From Prorocentrum cordatum (Eukaryota > Sar > Dinophyceae > Prorocentrales > Prorocentraceae): a stretch of 64,000 nt of DNA. This document shows positions 40,330-50,789 of the stretch, in pieces. Positions within the stretch are counted from its first letter, which is position 1. Each line of letters starts with the position of its first letter. The position numbers were made by a program, and so were the translations under genes. The stretch spans positions 576,083 to 640,082 of the forward strand of contig CAUYUJ010020582.1 of NCBI GenBank assembly GCA_963575745.1. Direction: 5' to 3'. The notes under the pieces are model-generated. The model did not search any database and was not told where the DNA came from. It worked only from the letters and a program-made list of their open reading frames with translations.

Positions 40330-43182
40330 GGCGGCGTCAGATCTAGATGTCTGGCCGGCCCGATATGGAGTATGCCTCTTCCGGTCATGCTTGAAGGCCT
40401 GTATACCTCCCATGACTTGTAGGAGCATATCTCTGTCGATGCTCCCCTTGGTGTGACCATCCGCGGTCATATCGCGGGTGTCGCACCACTGGAGGCTGTG
40501 CACGATTCCGCGTTCCATCATCTGTCGTATCCAACTGATGTTTCCTAAAAGGGTATACTCAATCGGCTTATTCAAGTCTTTGCTTGAAAAGGACTAAAAA
40601 ACATACTCAGCATCCATGGTCGAAGTGACCTTGATGCTCCGGCCACCCAACTCAAGTAAATCTGTCAACTGAGTGGGCGTAAGCGGCCCTGCGTGGAGCT
40701 CGTGCAGAGTCACAATCGTTGGATAACAGCCCTCCAATTTACGGGCTGCTGCTAATATCTCTGCTGAATAGCTCGAGCGGACCTGCAAGCAGCGAGACTT
40801 GCAGTGCGCGTCGGTCAAGTGAACGACAGGCTTACCGGATGACGTGCTTCCACGTCGTAGCAGGTTTGCCCCGCGAATGCCACAGCCTTTGAGGTCGTCG
40901 TCGGCGTCTCCACTCAGGCGTCGGTATCCTGAGTCGCTATGCAGGTCGACCTCTCCCGTAGGAGTCACCGCCTGATAGACGATGTTCTTTGGGCAGGCCT
41001 GTAGCTTCCTGGTGATCGCGCTCAGTCGTCGCACTTGGATGTTGGTCGGTTCTTGGACACGTTGTAGAGATACAACATGCGCCATCAACCACACCTGGGT
41101 GATTAATGCATACGCCAGCGCGCCGCTTAGGCCGACGAACACGTCTGCAACCATCTTGGATGCCTGAGCGTCAGCGTCGGCGCCGGTAAGTTCGGGATGT
41201 TGCATAATACGGAGCTGTTTGATGTATTCATATTGGTCCAAAGTGGCATTGCCGTCCTCTTTCTTGGTGCATGTCACAGCACAGTTGGTGCATGTGTGCT
41301 CGTTGAGTTCACACTTGCCAAAGGTATCTTCTACGCACTTGACATACTTGTCGATGGTGTCCTCAGTGCCACCTAGATTGACATCATCCACATGTTTAGC
41401 CGTGAGAAAATTGTTGCTCGTCTCGAACTCCTCGTCGTGGGACGCGGGTCGGAGACTACAACCTCTGGTGGCCCTTCTGAGCTTCAATGAGGGAGCCCGC
41501 GGTGCGTCTTTGGTGCCCGTGCCTGGTTTCAAGCACTGCAAGCAGTGCTTTGACTCATCGTAGCGTTCGAACCCTGGGAGAGTTCGGAGCACGGTGGCCG
41601 ATCCAGGCGGCAGAGTAAAACACACCGCACGTTGCTTTTCACCAGTAGCTTCAGCAAGGTCCTGATAGGTCAATCCCTTCAGGAAGGCCATGCTGATGTC
41701 GAGGGGAGCGATGATCCATTGCTTCTTGCACGCTGCCGCGCTGGCGACTAGCCTCTGGCTTGACCGTCCCGCCGTTCCCGAAAGGGTTTCTACGTCGAAA
41801 GCTTCGAGGTCCATGAAGCCTCGGAGTACCCGGCGAAGTCTGATAGTACGTTCCATATCGCCCTTCTCGTTCTTCACGAACTTCCATTTGTACACGCATC
41901 TCGAAGTTATGATGTTCGACGCTCTAGCTATTTCTTGCATCTTGAAACACTTGTTGTCGAACCATGTCTTGAGTTCGGTGTAGGGGGCTTTCGATACTCT
42001 ATCGGGATTCGCCTGGATGTCAGCTCTCGCGAGAAGGTCGTATTCCTTGACGGCCAAAGCTCGCTTTGCAACGGCGGTTGCATATACTCGCACAGTGGTC
42101 ACCCGGTCGACATCTAGTATCATGCGTTGTTGTTCGGACAAGACTATGTTTGACACTTCTGCCGTAAAGCTGAGTTCGACATATCGGCCATTCTCGTCTG
42201 AGTCCAGTCCGTAGCTGTCGCCTTCGACCATGGTACACATTGGGACGTCGTACGTCTCCTCGGCGTCGGAGTCGCGAGTGCGCCCCCACTTCGGCAGGTG
42301 CCCCCGCTGTTCATCAGCTACAGTGATCAGCACACCTTGATCTGGAACCATCTGTGTAGGTATTGTGAAGAGGTCCTCTGGTGGAGTTGCCTCCAGCAGT
42401 TCCCTTTCCACTCGTAGTTCTGCATACTGCACTTCCATAACATGTGACTCGGAATCAGCCCCTGATTCTTCGCAGATCGTAGGAAGCCGTCCATCATCAT
42501 GGGGTAGTTCGGCTTCTGAGGCTTCTCTTGCGGTTCCCTCCGGTGTCGGTGTATCCGCCGATTCCTCAAATACTGCCATGTCCTGATCAAAGCCTGCTTG
42601 AGGTAGAGTGGACTTCAAGCATTTGATGATTCTCGAATGTGCTGATCCAGTTATATCGTGTATATTCAAATCAGTACCTTCTGCTTCATAAAAACAAATT
42701 CCTGGATTCACGTCGTTGTCATAGTGGGCCAATGCGCAGCTGTCAGCATACATAACTGGAGGCAGCTTAAGAATACCCGTGGCTAGCCTGACTGAATCTA
42801 TATTCGCAATGCGGAAGAAGTTTCTGCTGGGGTGCTGTAGCGCTAGATGTACCTGAAGAGACAGACGGCTTGCACTCGTCATCTGAAGCGCCCCTTTCTT
42901 GGTCGGCACATAGCCAAAGGTCAGAGCAGGTCTCCCCGCTGATAAACTGGCCACGAATGTCAACACTGTGCGTAGTGCTGTGTTGTCGGAGCCAACCTCT
43001 CGGGCTATCAGTGCTTCAATATATAGTGAATGTCTGACATCGCCGAATTGTACTTGAACATCTCGATTGCCCACTCGGATGATGACTGGGCCCCTTCCGG
43101 GGTCATTCTTTACAACTGGGAACGGGCCATTCCAGCCTCCACAGTCATCCTTCGTGGTCGTGGGGCGATGATAATCGACCAA
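40330..43182 (-). pseudogene. Copia reverse transcriptase and RNase H
   Basis: Reverse transcriptase copies element RNA into DNA; RNase H removes the RNA. The reverse transcriptase core includes YKWKFVKNEKGD, PLDISMAFLKG (first catalytic Asp near 41700) and KHVDDVNLGG (YVDD-box form, about 41375-41405). RNase H follows with VDLHSDSGY (40925-40950), SSYSAEILAA and, after a TAG at 40594-40596, WCDTRDMTADGHTKGS (about 40432-40480). The sequence after the stop is in the same frame, so a single nonsense change cuts RNase H. The N-terminal 350 codons include VDYHRPTTTKDD and a spacer typical of dinoflagellate copia. Confidence 0.85.
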
Positions 43183-43250
43183 GTCTCCTTCTTCGTAAAA
43201 GTGCTGACCAGTAATATTCGCTTTAGTGCGTGAGGCACGATTGGTCTTAG

Positions 43251-43995
43251 CTACTGCTGTGGCCTGTGTGATAGCTTCAATACATTACCTGCGTATCGTT
43301 TGCTCACGAGAATGGTCCGCGTTTCCGTCGGCTGCTCGTGGTCCAGGACAGGTAGGTCAGGGAGCATTGCTGGTTGCCGTCCAAACAGAGCGTTATATGG
43401 TAACACCTCGCTATAGAAGGTGAACGCGTTGGCGGCGAACAAGGCCTCGTGCAGTAGTCGGGTGAACACAAGGGGTATGTCCAACCTATTGAGTTCAGCC
43501 TCCACGACGAGAAGTACATGGCGTAGGATGCCATTTCTGGCTTCGATCGTCGTAGCGCGCTGTCCACGCGCACGTATCCTAAGTTCAGTGCCTTTTGCCT
43601 TGAAGACGGCTTTCGCAGTGTCGTTGGTAAGGGCACCCTCTCCGTCGGAGTAGAGTACCTTTGCAAGTTCAAACTGCATCCAGCACTGATGATATGCATC
43701 CAGGATACTTGTCATAGTCTTGTCTGGTATCTCATTCCCAGTAGCATATCGCATACAGCGGTCGATGACCTGGAAGATGTTATGTTCTTGTTTGTAGAAC
43801 ATCAGATCACATTCCACTTCTTCATTAAATTTGCCAGGCAGTGCGGTAGATGGGCGTAACAGTATGCTCAGGCTTGTCCCAAGCTCTGTATTCCCGACAT
43901 GTGTCGCAGACACCTTTAATCCGGTTGAGTCTGACACTGTCCAGACCTATCTTGCTTGAGATGAGTCTCATCTTAAGCTCTTTCGCATGGAACCA
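43251..43995 (-). pseudogene. Copia integrase (frameshifted)
   Basis: Integrase joins element ends to host DNA. The zinc-binding part reads LRWFHAKELKMRLISSKIG and then KGVCDTCREYRAWDKPEH (43870-43990) in one frame. The catalytic core continues in another frame: FNEEVECDLMFYK (first Asp), LYSDGEGAL (second Asp) and TIEARNGILRH (Glu), so all DDE residues are visible. The slip lies at about 43840-43860. Downstream text GRQPAMLPDLPVLDHEQPTE is common in dinoflagellate copia. Confidence 0.85.
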
Positions 43996-44570
43996 TCGCA
44001 GTGTAGCTTCCGCAGTTCGCGTGTTACCACGCTGGGGTCAAGGCTTCGTAAATTTTGTAAACTGATTTGCACATCAAACCGTGACCAGTCTGGCAGTCGT
44101 GGTCGCGCAGCAGGGTTACCCGCTGGTGGTGGAGGAGGTGCTTCTCCACCTTGTTGTCGACCACGTCTGACTCTAATCTGTGGTAGTCGGAGATGGCCAT
44201 CCGAACTACCAGCTCCGCTCGAGGCAGGTTGCCCTGCAGCAGGTTCAGCAGCATGTCTGCCCACAGTGCTGTCGTGACTGCTCGCGCCCCCTGTAGGTCC
44301 AGCTCTTGAGCCGGGTCTCGGTGCTCTTAGCCGCGTGAGTGGCGATGCGGCTGGCGCCTCGGGTAGTGGCGCTGCTGGCTCAGCAGAAACTGGCGGTGCA
44401 GGTCCTGCTGCCGGTTTGGCAGGAACCGGCGGTATCTGTCCATGATTGTCGGGCAACTTCCAAGGCTTGGCAAACTTGCATTTGCCAAGTGATAAAACGT
44501 GCCCTGGCTTGTTTTTTACCGTTGTGTTTCTTGCAGCTCGGACATTCCCAATGGTAGTCGCCCTTATCGC
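43996..44570 (-). CDS. Pro/Ala-rich linker before integrase
   Basis: In the frame ending at 43968: KCKFAKPWKLPDNHG, a Pro/Ala/Gly linker with two A-G-X-P-A units (44110-44123 and 44224-44237), then SLQNLRSLDPSVVTRELRKL, a phrase often found just before integrase in dinoflagellate elements. Confidence 0.6.
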
Positions 44571-45426
44571 ACCACCTGCAATGTCTCGGATCTCTATCAT
44601 GTGAAGGTGAATACGCGTGAACATTATCCGCGCATGCGGGACAACCGGGCCCTCCCGAGGGCGGTCTCGCAATCGAGCCATCAGGTTGCCGAGGGAGACT
44701 CGGATCGTCGAAGTCGCATCCCCTCGCGTTGGTGACCAGCAGGGTGGAAGAATAAGGGTGGCCATGGAAAGGATCACGAGTTACCTGGGAGAGATCGTGC
44801 ACGATCTGAACAGCCTCGACAAAAAGCAACTGCATCTTTGGAGTAGATTGTGCAGCCATGGACAGTTCCCTGTTACAGACCGACGCATGCTGATAATGGC
44901 CAGTACATCGTTTTCGTTCAAAAAGGGGGAAGAAAAAGCGATGTTTGGCCATAATCTCAGTCGGCTTTCGTATCAGTACCCCATGGGAGTCACGTAAGCC
45001 AGTTGTGCATGGATACGTGTTCACCTTGCAAGTGCCCTTGCTTTTGGCCAACGTAGTCCATGGTGGTATCTGATCCACCCAAGTACCCACTGGTTGTTCT
45101 CGTATGTAGAATCGTCGAATATCGTTCTGACGTGCAGCCGCGTTCCCACAAAAATTGATAAGTGGCAAATCTGCTCTATGATGTTCATGCCAAGTACCAT
45201 AGTTAACCTGCGCAGTGAAATAGGAAGGCAACCCAGTTGTCCTGCAGCTGGGTTGTAGCATGTCAACTTTGACAACACAAACGTCCAGATAGTGCATCGC
45301 TGCATCTTGAACATCCTTGTTACCAAGGTCAACAAAGGAACGTTTATCGAGGTCTCCCCCGGAGGACAGACCTTGGCTGAATGCTAGCTGAGAGATGCCT
45401 CCATTTCCTCCACGCAGTTCCAACAT
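44500..45426 (-). CDS. SAM-methyltransferase-like domain plus Cys-rich zinc ribbon
   Basis: Begins MLELRGGNGGISQLAFSQGL. LELxGGxGG is like a SAM-binding motif I. VDMLQPSCRTTG looks like the motif IV loop with its Cys, and REQPVGTWVDQIPPW like a motif VI acidic-Pro loop. This resembles a C5-methyltransferase fold far removed from gene B. It ends in GCPACADN, HCRWCDKGDYHWECPSC, a multi-Cys zinc-binding stretch at about 44520-44660. Retrotransposons carrying captured DNA methyltransferases are known in dinoflagellates. Activity here cannot be judged. The first codon in the frame is not ATG, so it is likely part of the polyprotein. Confidence 0.5.
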
Positions 45427-45603
45427 ATCTGCCTTGTTGTGTCGTCCATAGCACAGAGTGGAATTATGGAGAATACATATGCATCGGATTCAGCAAGTTG
45501 CCCCGCAAGTAGCGCGATGAAAATTGCCTCTTCATCGTCACTTTCAGTGTCGGAGTCAAGAGGTACGTCGGTGTAGTACGCGCGACATCCGAGTCCTTTC
45601 AGG

Positions 45604-46590
45604 TCATCTCCACAGTCGTCGTTGCCTTCTTCGACTATTTTGGGTATCTCGCGCGGTTTGATGCCTGCTTCTTTGTCTGCTTTCTGTTTTCTTGTTGTTG
45701 AATTCTGGCATCGATTGGTAGTGCTGTCTGTTATTCAGTCCCAGGTGAATTGAGTGCCGGAAATTCCGGAATAGAGGGGAGCACGCGGCCGCGCTCAATC
45801 GAAGGGGGAGGGAGACGATCGTCATCGATGATCGCCACTCGCCTTGAGCGTGGACGTGAACTCCCGTGCCCGAGGAGAGTCGGTTTCGGCCGCTCCCCGT
45901 ACAGTCGAGTGCGGATGTAGGTAACACCACTTGGTAATGGTGCGTTGTAGTTGTACCCGATAAGCTGCTCCTGAATATTGATGTATTTTGTGCAGGTTTC
46001 CCTGCTGTTTTGCATGTGCGTTGCCATAGGTTGGTCGGGATGCGCGCGCAGGTAGCTGCCACTTGCAGATATGATCCGCTGGGCAACGCATTAGAACGGT
46101 CGCACTTGAGGCCGAAGTGATAGAACCGCATACGCATGACTTGTAGATCAAGATCTTCAATAACGTCTCGCATGGGACCTTGCTTCCAGAAATATCCTGG
46201 TGGTCCCACAAGCACAATAGGCATACGTAGAGCCCGAGCTTTGGTCATAAAATTTTGGATGCGCTGAAAATGTGGCCCTGCCCGCTTGCCAGGCAGTCTC
46301 ACATGCCAATCAGCAGGTGTTGCCACCCGCAACAGTTGGTAATCACCCAAGAGTGAAGCACGCAAATACTGTGTACCAGTGGAGGCCATGACCTCTATAT
46401 GTGTAATGCGGTCACACATGTAGCCGCGGGCTCGGAGTTCAGGGCAAGCTGTCCGTAGATCTTCAAAAACGAACGCACGAGAGTGATAACGATGCGATAG
46501 CCCGTATTTTTCTGCAGCGGCCGCACAGCCGGGTCCACTGCTGTCCGTGGCAGCCGCACAGCCGGGCTGGCCACTGTCCCTGGCGCGCAC
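45604..46590 (-). CDS. Copia polyprotein spacer domain, unknown fold
   Basis: Reads FEDLRTACPELRARGYMCDR, RMPIVLVGPPGYFWKQGPM and MRFYHFGLKCDRSNALPSGS. It lies where dinoflagellate copia elements have a region between protease and integrase that holds a conserved GPPGYFWKQ-type loop. One A-G-K-P-A palindrome lies at 45992-46005. A short tandem repeat encodes CAAA-type residues at 46510-46585. The frame decays after about 45900. Confidence 0.4.
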   Translation of the reverse strand: MRARDSGQPGCAAATDSSGPGCAAAAEKYGLSHRYHSRAFVFEDLRTACPELRARGYMCDRITHIEVMASTGTQYLRASLLGDYQLLRVATPADWHVRLPGKRAGPHFQRIQNFMTKARALRMPIVLVGPPGYFWKQGPMRDVIEDLDLQVMRMRFYHFGLKCDRSNALPSGSYLQVAATCARIPTNLWQRTCKTAGKPAQNTSIFRSSLSGTTTTHHYQVVLPTSALDCTGSGRNRLSSGTGVHVHAQGEWRSSMTIVSLPLRLSAAACSPLFRNFRHSIHLGLNNRQHYQSMPEFNNKKTESRQRSRHQTARDTQNSRRRQRRLWR

Positions 46591-46639
46591 AGCCGGACGA
46601 GCTGATGCCGTTACTATCCTGTGACATCATATATGCGTG

Positions 46640-46975
46640 AGCATCGCTCATAGCAGGTGCCCCCGCGGCTGGCTCTGGATCAGATGCCTCTTTGACGAGC
46701 AGTGGATCATCTTCGCAGTGAGGATTGGCCGTAATAGTAAACGACATCGACCTTTTATCCTCAGTAGCAGTCCCGTACTCGTCGGCCTTGAGTGCCAGAT
46801 GTCCAGAAGGGGTCCTCATCAAATCAAGCACTCTGGTACCCTTTCCAAATAGGATCTTGTACATCTCAGCGCCAGGGATGATCATCTTCTCGCGCCCCTG
46901 CTCCAGGATCAGGATGGTCCTCATGTTGGACGTGCTCCTCAAACCCAGGATAACAGGGAGGTTATCCCCAGAACC
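46640..46975 (-). pseudogene. Copia protease, C-terminal half (second copy of the overlap)
   Basis: Reads NLPVILGLRSTSNMRTILIL, KMIIPGAEMYKILF, GTRVLDLMRTPSGHLAL. The LLGL-type beta hairpin followed by PSGHLAL is typical of the end of dinoflagellate copia proteases. Its first ~90 bp are a direct repeat of 48110-48200. Confidence 0.6.
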
Positions 46976-46979
46976 CGAA

Positions 46980-48110
46980 GGCCCCACCCCCCCCTCCGAA
47001 ATCCCCCCCCCCCCCCTGCTGGACCCCCCCCCCTCCCCGGCCCCCCCCCCCCCCCTGACCCCTCCCCCCTCCCCCTCTGGAAAACCCGAAGGGGGTGTCA
47101 CTGCCGGTTCGAACCCCCCCCCCCTCGAAAACCGGAGGTTCTACCGCTGCTGGCGGAAAACCGGGGGGGCCACTGCCCGTTCGAACCCCCCCCCTCCGGA
47201 AAACCGGGGGGGGTCACTACCGGTTCGAGCCCCCCCCCCGAAAACCGGAGGGGGGCCACTGCTGGTTCGAAGCCCTCCCCACCCCTCCCCTCTCAACGCC
47301 GGCAAACGACTCCCGGCCCCTACCACCGTCCTCACCACATCCGCCACTGTTGTTCCCAGCACCACTGTCCTCACCACCACTGTCCCCACTGGTTCCACCA
47401 CCGCCCCTACTGTCCCCACCAGTGCCACCACCACTGTCGCACTGTCCCCACTGTCCCCACCATTGTTCCCACCGCAGTTCCACTCACCCAAATTTCTCCA
47501 CGGCCCCAACCACTGCCCGACTATCCCCACTGTCCCCACTGTCCCACTGACTCCTCCGCTGTCCCACTGAGCTGTCCCACTGTTCCCACCACTGTCCCCG
47601 CTGTCCCCACCACTGTCCCCACTGTACCTCTGTCCCATTGTCCCACCGCCGTCCTCGCCACCGCCTTCACCACTGTCCCCACCACCACTGTACCCTCCAC
47701 TGTCCTACTGTTTCCACTACATTCCCACTGTCCCTGCACCACTGTCCCCACCACCACCGTCCCCACAACTGTCCCACTGTCCCCACTGTTCCCACCATTG
47801 TCCTCACCATTGTCTCCGCCACTACCGCCCCCACCATTGTCCCACTGCCCCCACCACTGCCCCGCTGTCCCCTCACCACTGTCCCCACCACCACCGCCCC
47901 CACCACTGTCCGCACCCCCCGTCGGTTTTCGAGGGGGGGGGGTTCGAACCGGCAGTGGCCCCCGTGACCCCCCCCCCTTTTCATGATGAGCTTGGGGGGG
48001 CGTCGAATCGGCAGTGACCCCCACCGGTTTTCCGGGGGGGGGGGGAGGGGTTCGAACCGGTAGTGACCCCCCCTGGTTTTCCGCCAGCAGCGGTAGAACA
48101 CGCTCTTTCT
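46980..48110. mobile_element. 1.1-kb insertion inside the protease: inverted repeats around a CCACTGTCCC minisatellite
   Basis: The arms are inverted: GGTTCTACCGCTGCTGGCGG at 47137 pairs with CCGCCAGCAGCGGTAGAAC at 48078. GGTTCGAACC and AAAACCGG phrases recur in both arms, one way on the left and reversed on the right. The centre (about 47330-47910) is a minisatellite of CCACTGTCCCCA variants. The whole is flanked by about 90 bp of duplicated protease sequence (46885-46975 and 48110-48200). GGTTCGAA plus CC matches the RNA polymerase III B-box consensus. No gene is present. Confidence 0.7.
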
Positions 48111-48619
48111 CATCTTCTCGTGCCCCTGCTCCAGGATCAGGATGGCCCTCATGTTGGACATGCTCCTCAGGCCCGGGATAGCAGGGGGGCTCTCCCCAGA
48201 ACCCGCAGCTACATTTGCTGAGTAAGTGTCAAGTCTCGGCACGGCAGGTGTCCCCGCCAGACCCCCCCCTTTCTTCGCGCGCAATCTTGCAATGCAGGGA
48301 TTCATCGCAGATCGCGGCGCCATGTCCCACTCCAAACACATAGCCTCTTCGTCAGGTTGAGCCTCTTAATGGCGTGTCCGCGGGAACGAGATACCTGTTC
48401 GAAAGTCTGCGCCGTCTTTAAACCAATAATATGACTGCCAATCTCCAGAAGGATAGTCAACATACCATTCATCATACTTCCACTGTTGGCTGCCAAGGCT
48501 AGTTCGCGGCGATCACCAAATAGTCCTGGCACTTCAGACAATGTCGCACCGTGCATACCTTTGCGGCGCCTCTGCTCCAACACCCAGTCGTTCCGTGACA
48601 AAGATGTACAGACGTTCAT
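48110..48619 (-). pseudogene. Copia protease, N-terminal half (frameshifted, Asp to Glu at active site)
   Basis: Reads LTILLEIGSHIIGLKTAQTF, GHAIKRLNLTKRLCV and, after a 1-nt slip near 48325, GVGHGAAICDESLHCKI. In active copia proteases the loop is D(T/S)G; here it is EIG, so the catalytic Asp codon has become Glu. The frame changes again near 48290 and reaches NVAAGSGESPPAIPGL before the insertion. One A-G-T-P-A palindrome lies at 48244-48257. Confidence 0.6.
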
Positions 48620-49155
48620 ATACCCGAGCCTCCTTCCGTAGTAGGGCTCTTTTCAAAGATCCAGGCTGTAGGATATTCGTCATATGTGTATGGGTGTGAT
48701 GCAGAGGTAGTGGGCAGGTTCAGAAACGTATCCTCCTCTGCGCGCATGCCCATTTGGCCATCTGTGTTTACCATAAACACAGTACGCAGCATGTCGCGTT
48801 CGGATATCGCAATGTTGCCACTGCGCACGCTCACTGGGCTCTCTGTCCTACGCTGATTGCGTGGACGAATGTCTCGCCCATATGGCATGTACGTGCGTGG
48901 AGACTGAAGCCACTGAGCACTCCTGTCAGTAGCCCTCTCCATACGCCTCAACCACGTGTCATCAAGAGACACCGAAGGTGGTGCTGACGTAGCAGGTGCC
49001 CCTGCATTGTTAGCGGTCTCAGCTACCAGTGGCATAGTCGTGTCTGCAGCAGGTGCCCCTGCAGGTGTGGTGGCCTCCGTGACTAGCCCCGCGTTGGCTG
49101 ATGATGCGGGTTGCCCCGCTGGTGTCGTCGTCGAGACTACCGCATTGCCCGTCAT
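48616..49155 (-). CDS. Copia polyprotein linker rich in A-G-X-P-A
   Basis: Reads TTTPAGQPASSANAG, TTPAGAPAADTT, NNAGAPATSAPP, then WLRRMERATDRSAQWLQSPR and a stretch ending TAWIFEKSPTT. Three palindromic units within 128 bp (48992-49119). Starts ATG at 49155. Its function is probably a flexible spacer. Confidence 0.5.
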   Translation of the reverse strand: MTGNAVVSTTTPAGQPASSANAGLVTEATTPAGAPAADTTMPLVAETANNAGAPATSAPPSVSLDDTWLRRMERATDRSAQWLQSPRTYMPYGRDIRPRNQRRTESPVSVRSGNIAISERDMLRTVFMVNTDGQMGMRAEEDTFLNLPTTSASHPYTYDEYPTAWIFEKSPTTEGGSGI

Positions 49156-49715
49156 CGTCGCCGTGACGCGGTTGAGCTCTTACGGAGGTCCCTGAGTTCG
49201 TTCGCCCCTCGGAGTATATCTTCATGACGGTTGAGTGACTCCTGATCTCCGGCAAGGGCGTAGTGGAACTCGGCTGTGATTAAGCCAACGCCCCTGCATA
49301 TGGCGCAATGGGCCTCAGTTGCGGAACCTTCCATGTTCCCAGCCAACTGTCTATCCACACGAGCATGTGCAACTCGATCCCAGCACTGTGCGTAGAATAT
49401 GTGGCCGCACTGGAGCCTCCAGACTTTATCGTGGTTCATGAAATTGTCCAGGCATGTGGTACACTTGCTGAAGTCGCCGTCACTGATGATGGGCGGTGTT
49501 GCCGATGGCCTGGCACGCATCTGACGCTCCAGAGTGGTCTCACCAGCTTCGTATCGAATCGGTGAAACCGTCGGCAACTGCATTGCTGCAAGCGCGGCTG
49601 GACTGATCGCAGGTGTCCCAGCTGTATTGGAAATAGCAGGTTGCCCCGCACGGCTCAGCATTCTGTTAGCCTGACGCTCGTGGTTGCGACGCTGGCGGGC
49701 AGACTGCATCGCCAT
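49152..49715 (-). CDS. RING-finger-like domain in the retrotransposon
   Basis: Reads DFSKCTTCLDNFMNHDKVWR, LQCGHIFYAQCWDRV and HCAICRGVG (49298-49470). The spacing C-x2-C, C-x-H, C, C-x2-C is that of a RING-H2 finger, which usually recruits ubiquitin-conjugating enzymes. Expected ligand 5 (His or Cys, CGHxFHxxC) is Tyr here (CGHIFYAQC), so folding may be impaired in this copy. Preceded by A-G-Q-P-A and A-G-T-P-A units. RING modules occur in other dinoflagellate copia polyproteins as far as I recall. Confidence 0.65.
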   Translation of the reverse strand: MAMQSARQRRNHERQANRMLSRAGQPAISNTAGTPAISPAALAAMQLPTVSPIRYEAGETTLERQMRARPSATPPIISDGDFSKCTTCLDNFMNHDKVWRLQCGHIFYAQCWDRVAHARVDRQLAGNMEGSATEAHCAICRGVGLITAEFHYALAGDQESLNRHEDILRGANELRDLRKSSTASRRR

Positions 49716-49749
49716 GTTGGCCTGCTGCGCCTCATGAACGGCTAGGATC

Positions 49750-50574
49750 TCAGGGCGCAGCGGCGCAGCCCTCCCACACTCCCATGGTGGATGGCACTAC
49801 TCGGCCTGGGGCCTGTTGATGCACATCTTGGTCCATGAGGGCGGCCAGATATCCATAATGAGGGATCTGGCCTGGCAAACCTGATGCATACCCTGAGCCA
49901 CGCGTCAACTGAGACTGGTAGAAGTCGTCGGCCGTCGACCGAACATACGGGTTTTCGGGCTGTGTCCCCACTCGGGGAGTGCCACTTACCTGAGCGTGAT
50001 AGTCAGGATAGAGTGGGTAGTCCATTGGTGCTGCTGTGGGACGGTCGGCAACCGTTGGATCATATGTCGGATGACTGAAAAATGCTGGCCTGTCCGGTGA
50101 TGGATTTGGATCCGGAACATACTCCCAAGGTGGCGTCCAGTTGGCGCGAGGGAGGTCGATGCCATCCCTACGCGTACTCTGAGCGGCTTCGCGCATCTGC
50201 TGGTACACCCATTCTTGCTGACCAACCAAACTCTCGTTCTCTGTGCAGCATACTGGTCAGGAAAAGCAGGTTGCCCCGCATGTGGACGCGGCGATGTAAA
50301 TGGCGACGTCGCCTGTAAAGCCTGATAGAGCTGCGGGTCCATTCGAATGCTTTGGAGCCTCGCCTGTAGGCTGTTTGTGCTCCCAGCACTCTGTGGAGTA
50401 CCGAATGGAGTTATGGCTCTGCTCATTGGAGCAAATGAAGCAGGTTGCCCTGCGGGTACTGGCAGCTGCCGTACATGAGCACGCCACGGGTCGCTGGCGC
50501 ACAGCGCGTCGGAGGGCGCGATGCCACTTGAAGTAATACCTGTCGCATCCGCGTTCTGAGCCTGTAGCCATCAT
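49750..50574 (-). pseudogene. Copia polyprotein segment, Pro/Gln/Tyr-rich, frameshifted
   Basis: Two overlapping frames, 50426-50230 (LQARLQSIRMDPQLYQAL, RPHAGQPAFPDQYAAQ) and 50229-49750 (NWTPPWEYVPDPNPSPDRPA, YHAQVSGTPRVG), look like one protein broken by a slip near 50220. Carries palindromic units at 50266-50279 and 50440-50453. No domain is recognised. Confidence 0.4.
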
Positions 50575-50789
50575 CTATCATATCCCCCTGCAGGTGTCCC
50601 CGCTTGATACGTGTCCTGTATCATGAGCACTGTTGAGAATTCGACTTCCTGAATGGGAGCCGGTTCAGGACACTTCAAATTATAAGGGGTCTTTGGGATG
50701 AACCAATCTCTCAAAGATGATGCATCATTCCGATATTCGTACATCTTTTCGATCGAGATATTACCACCTTGACGCGGCTGATTGCTATC

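Noticed and set aside
46463-47570. Pro/Thr-rich plus-strand frame of 281 codons
   Set aside because: It is the antisense of the protease plus the CCACTGTCCC minisatellite.
47095-48065. tRNA genes suggested by GGTTCGAACC
   Set aside because: Only the B-box-like motif repeats. No acceptor stem, D arm or anticodon arm could be drawn around it.
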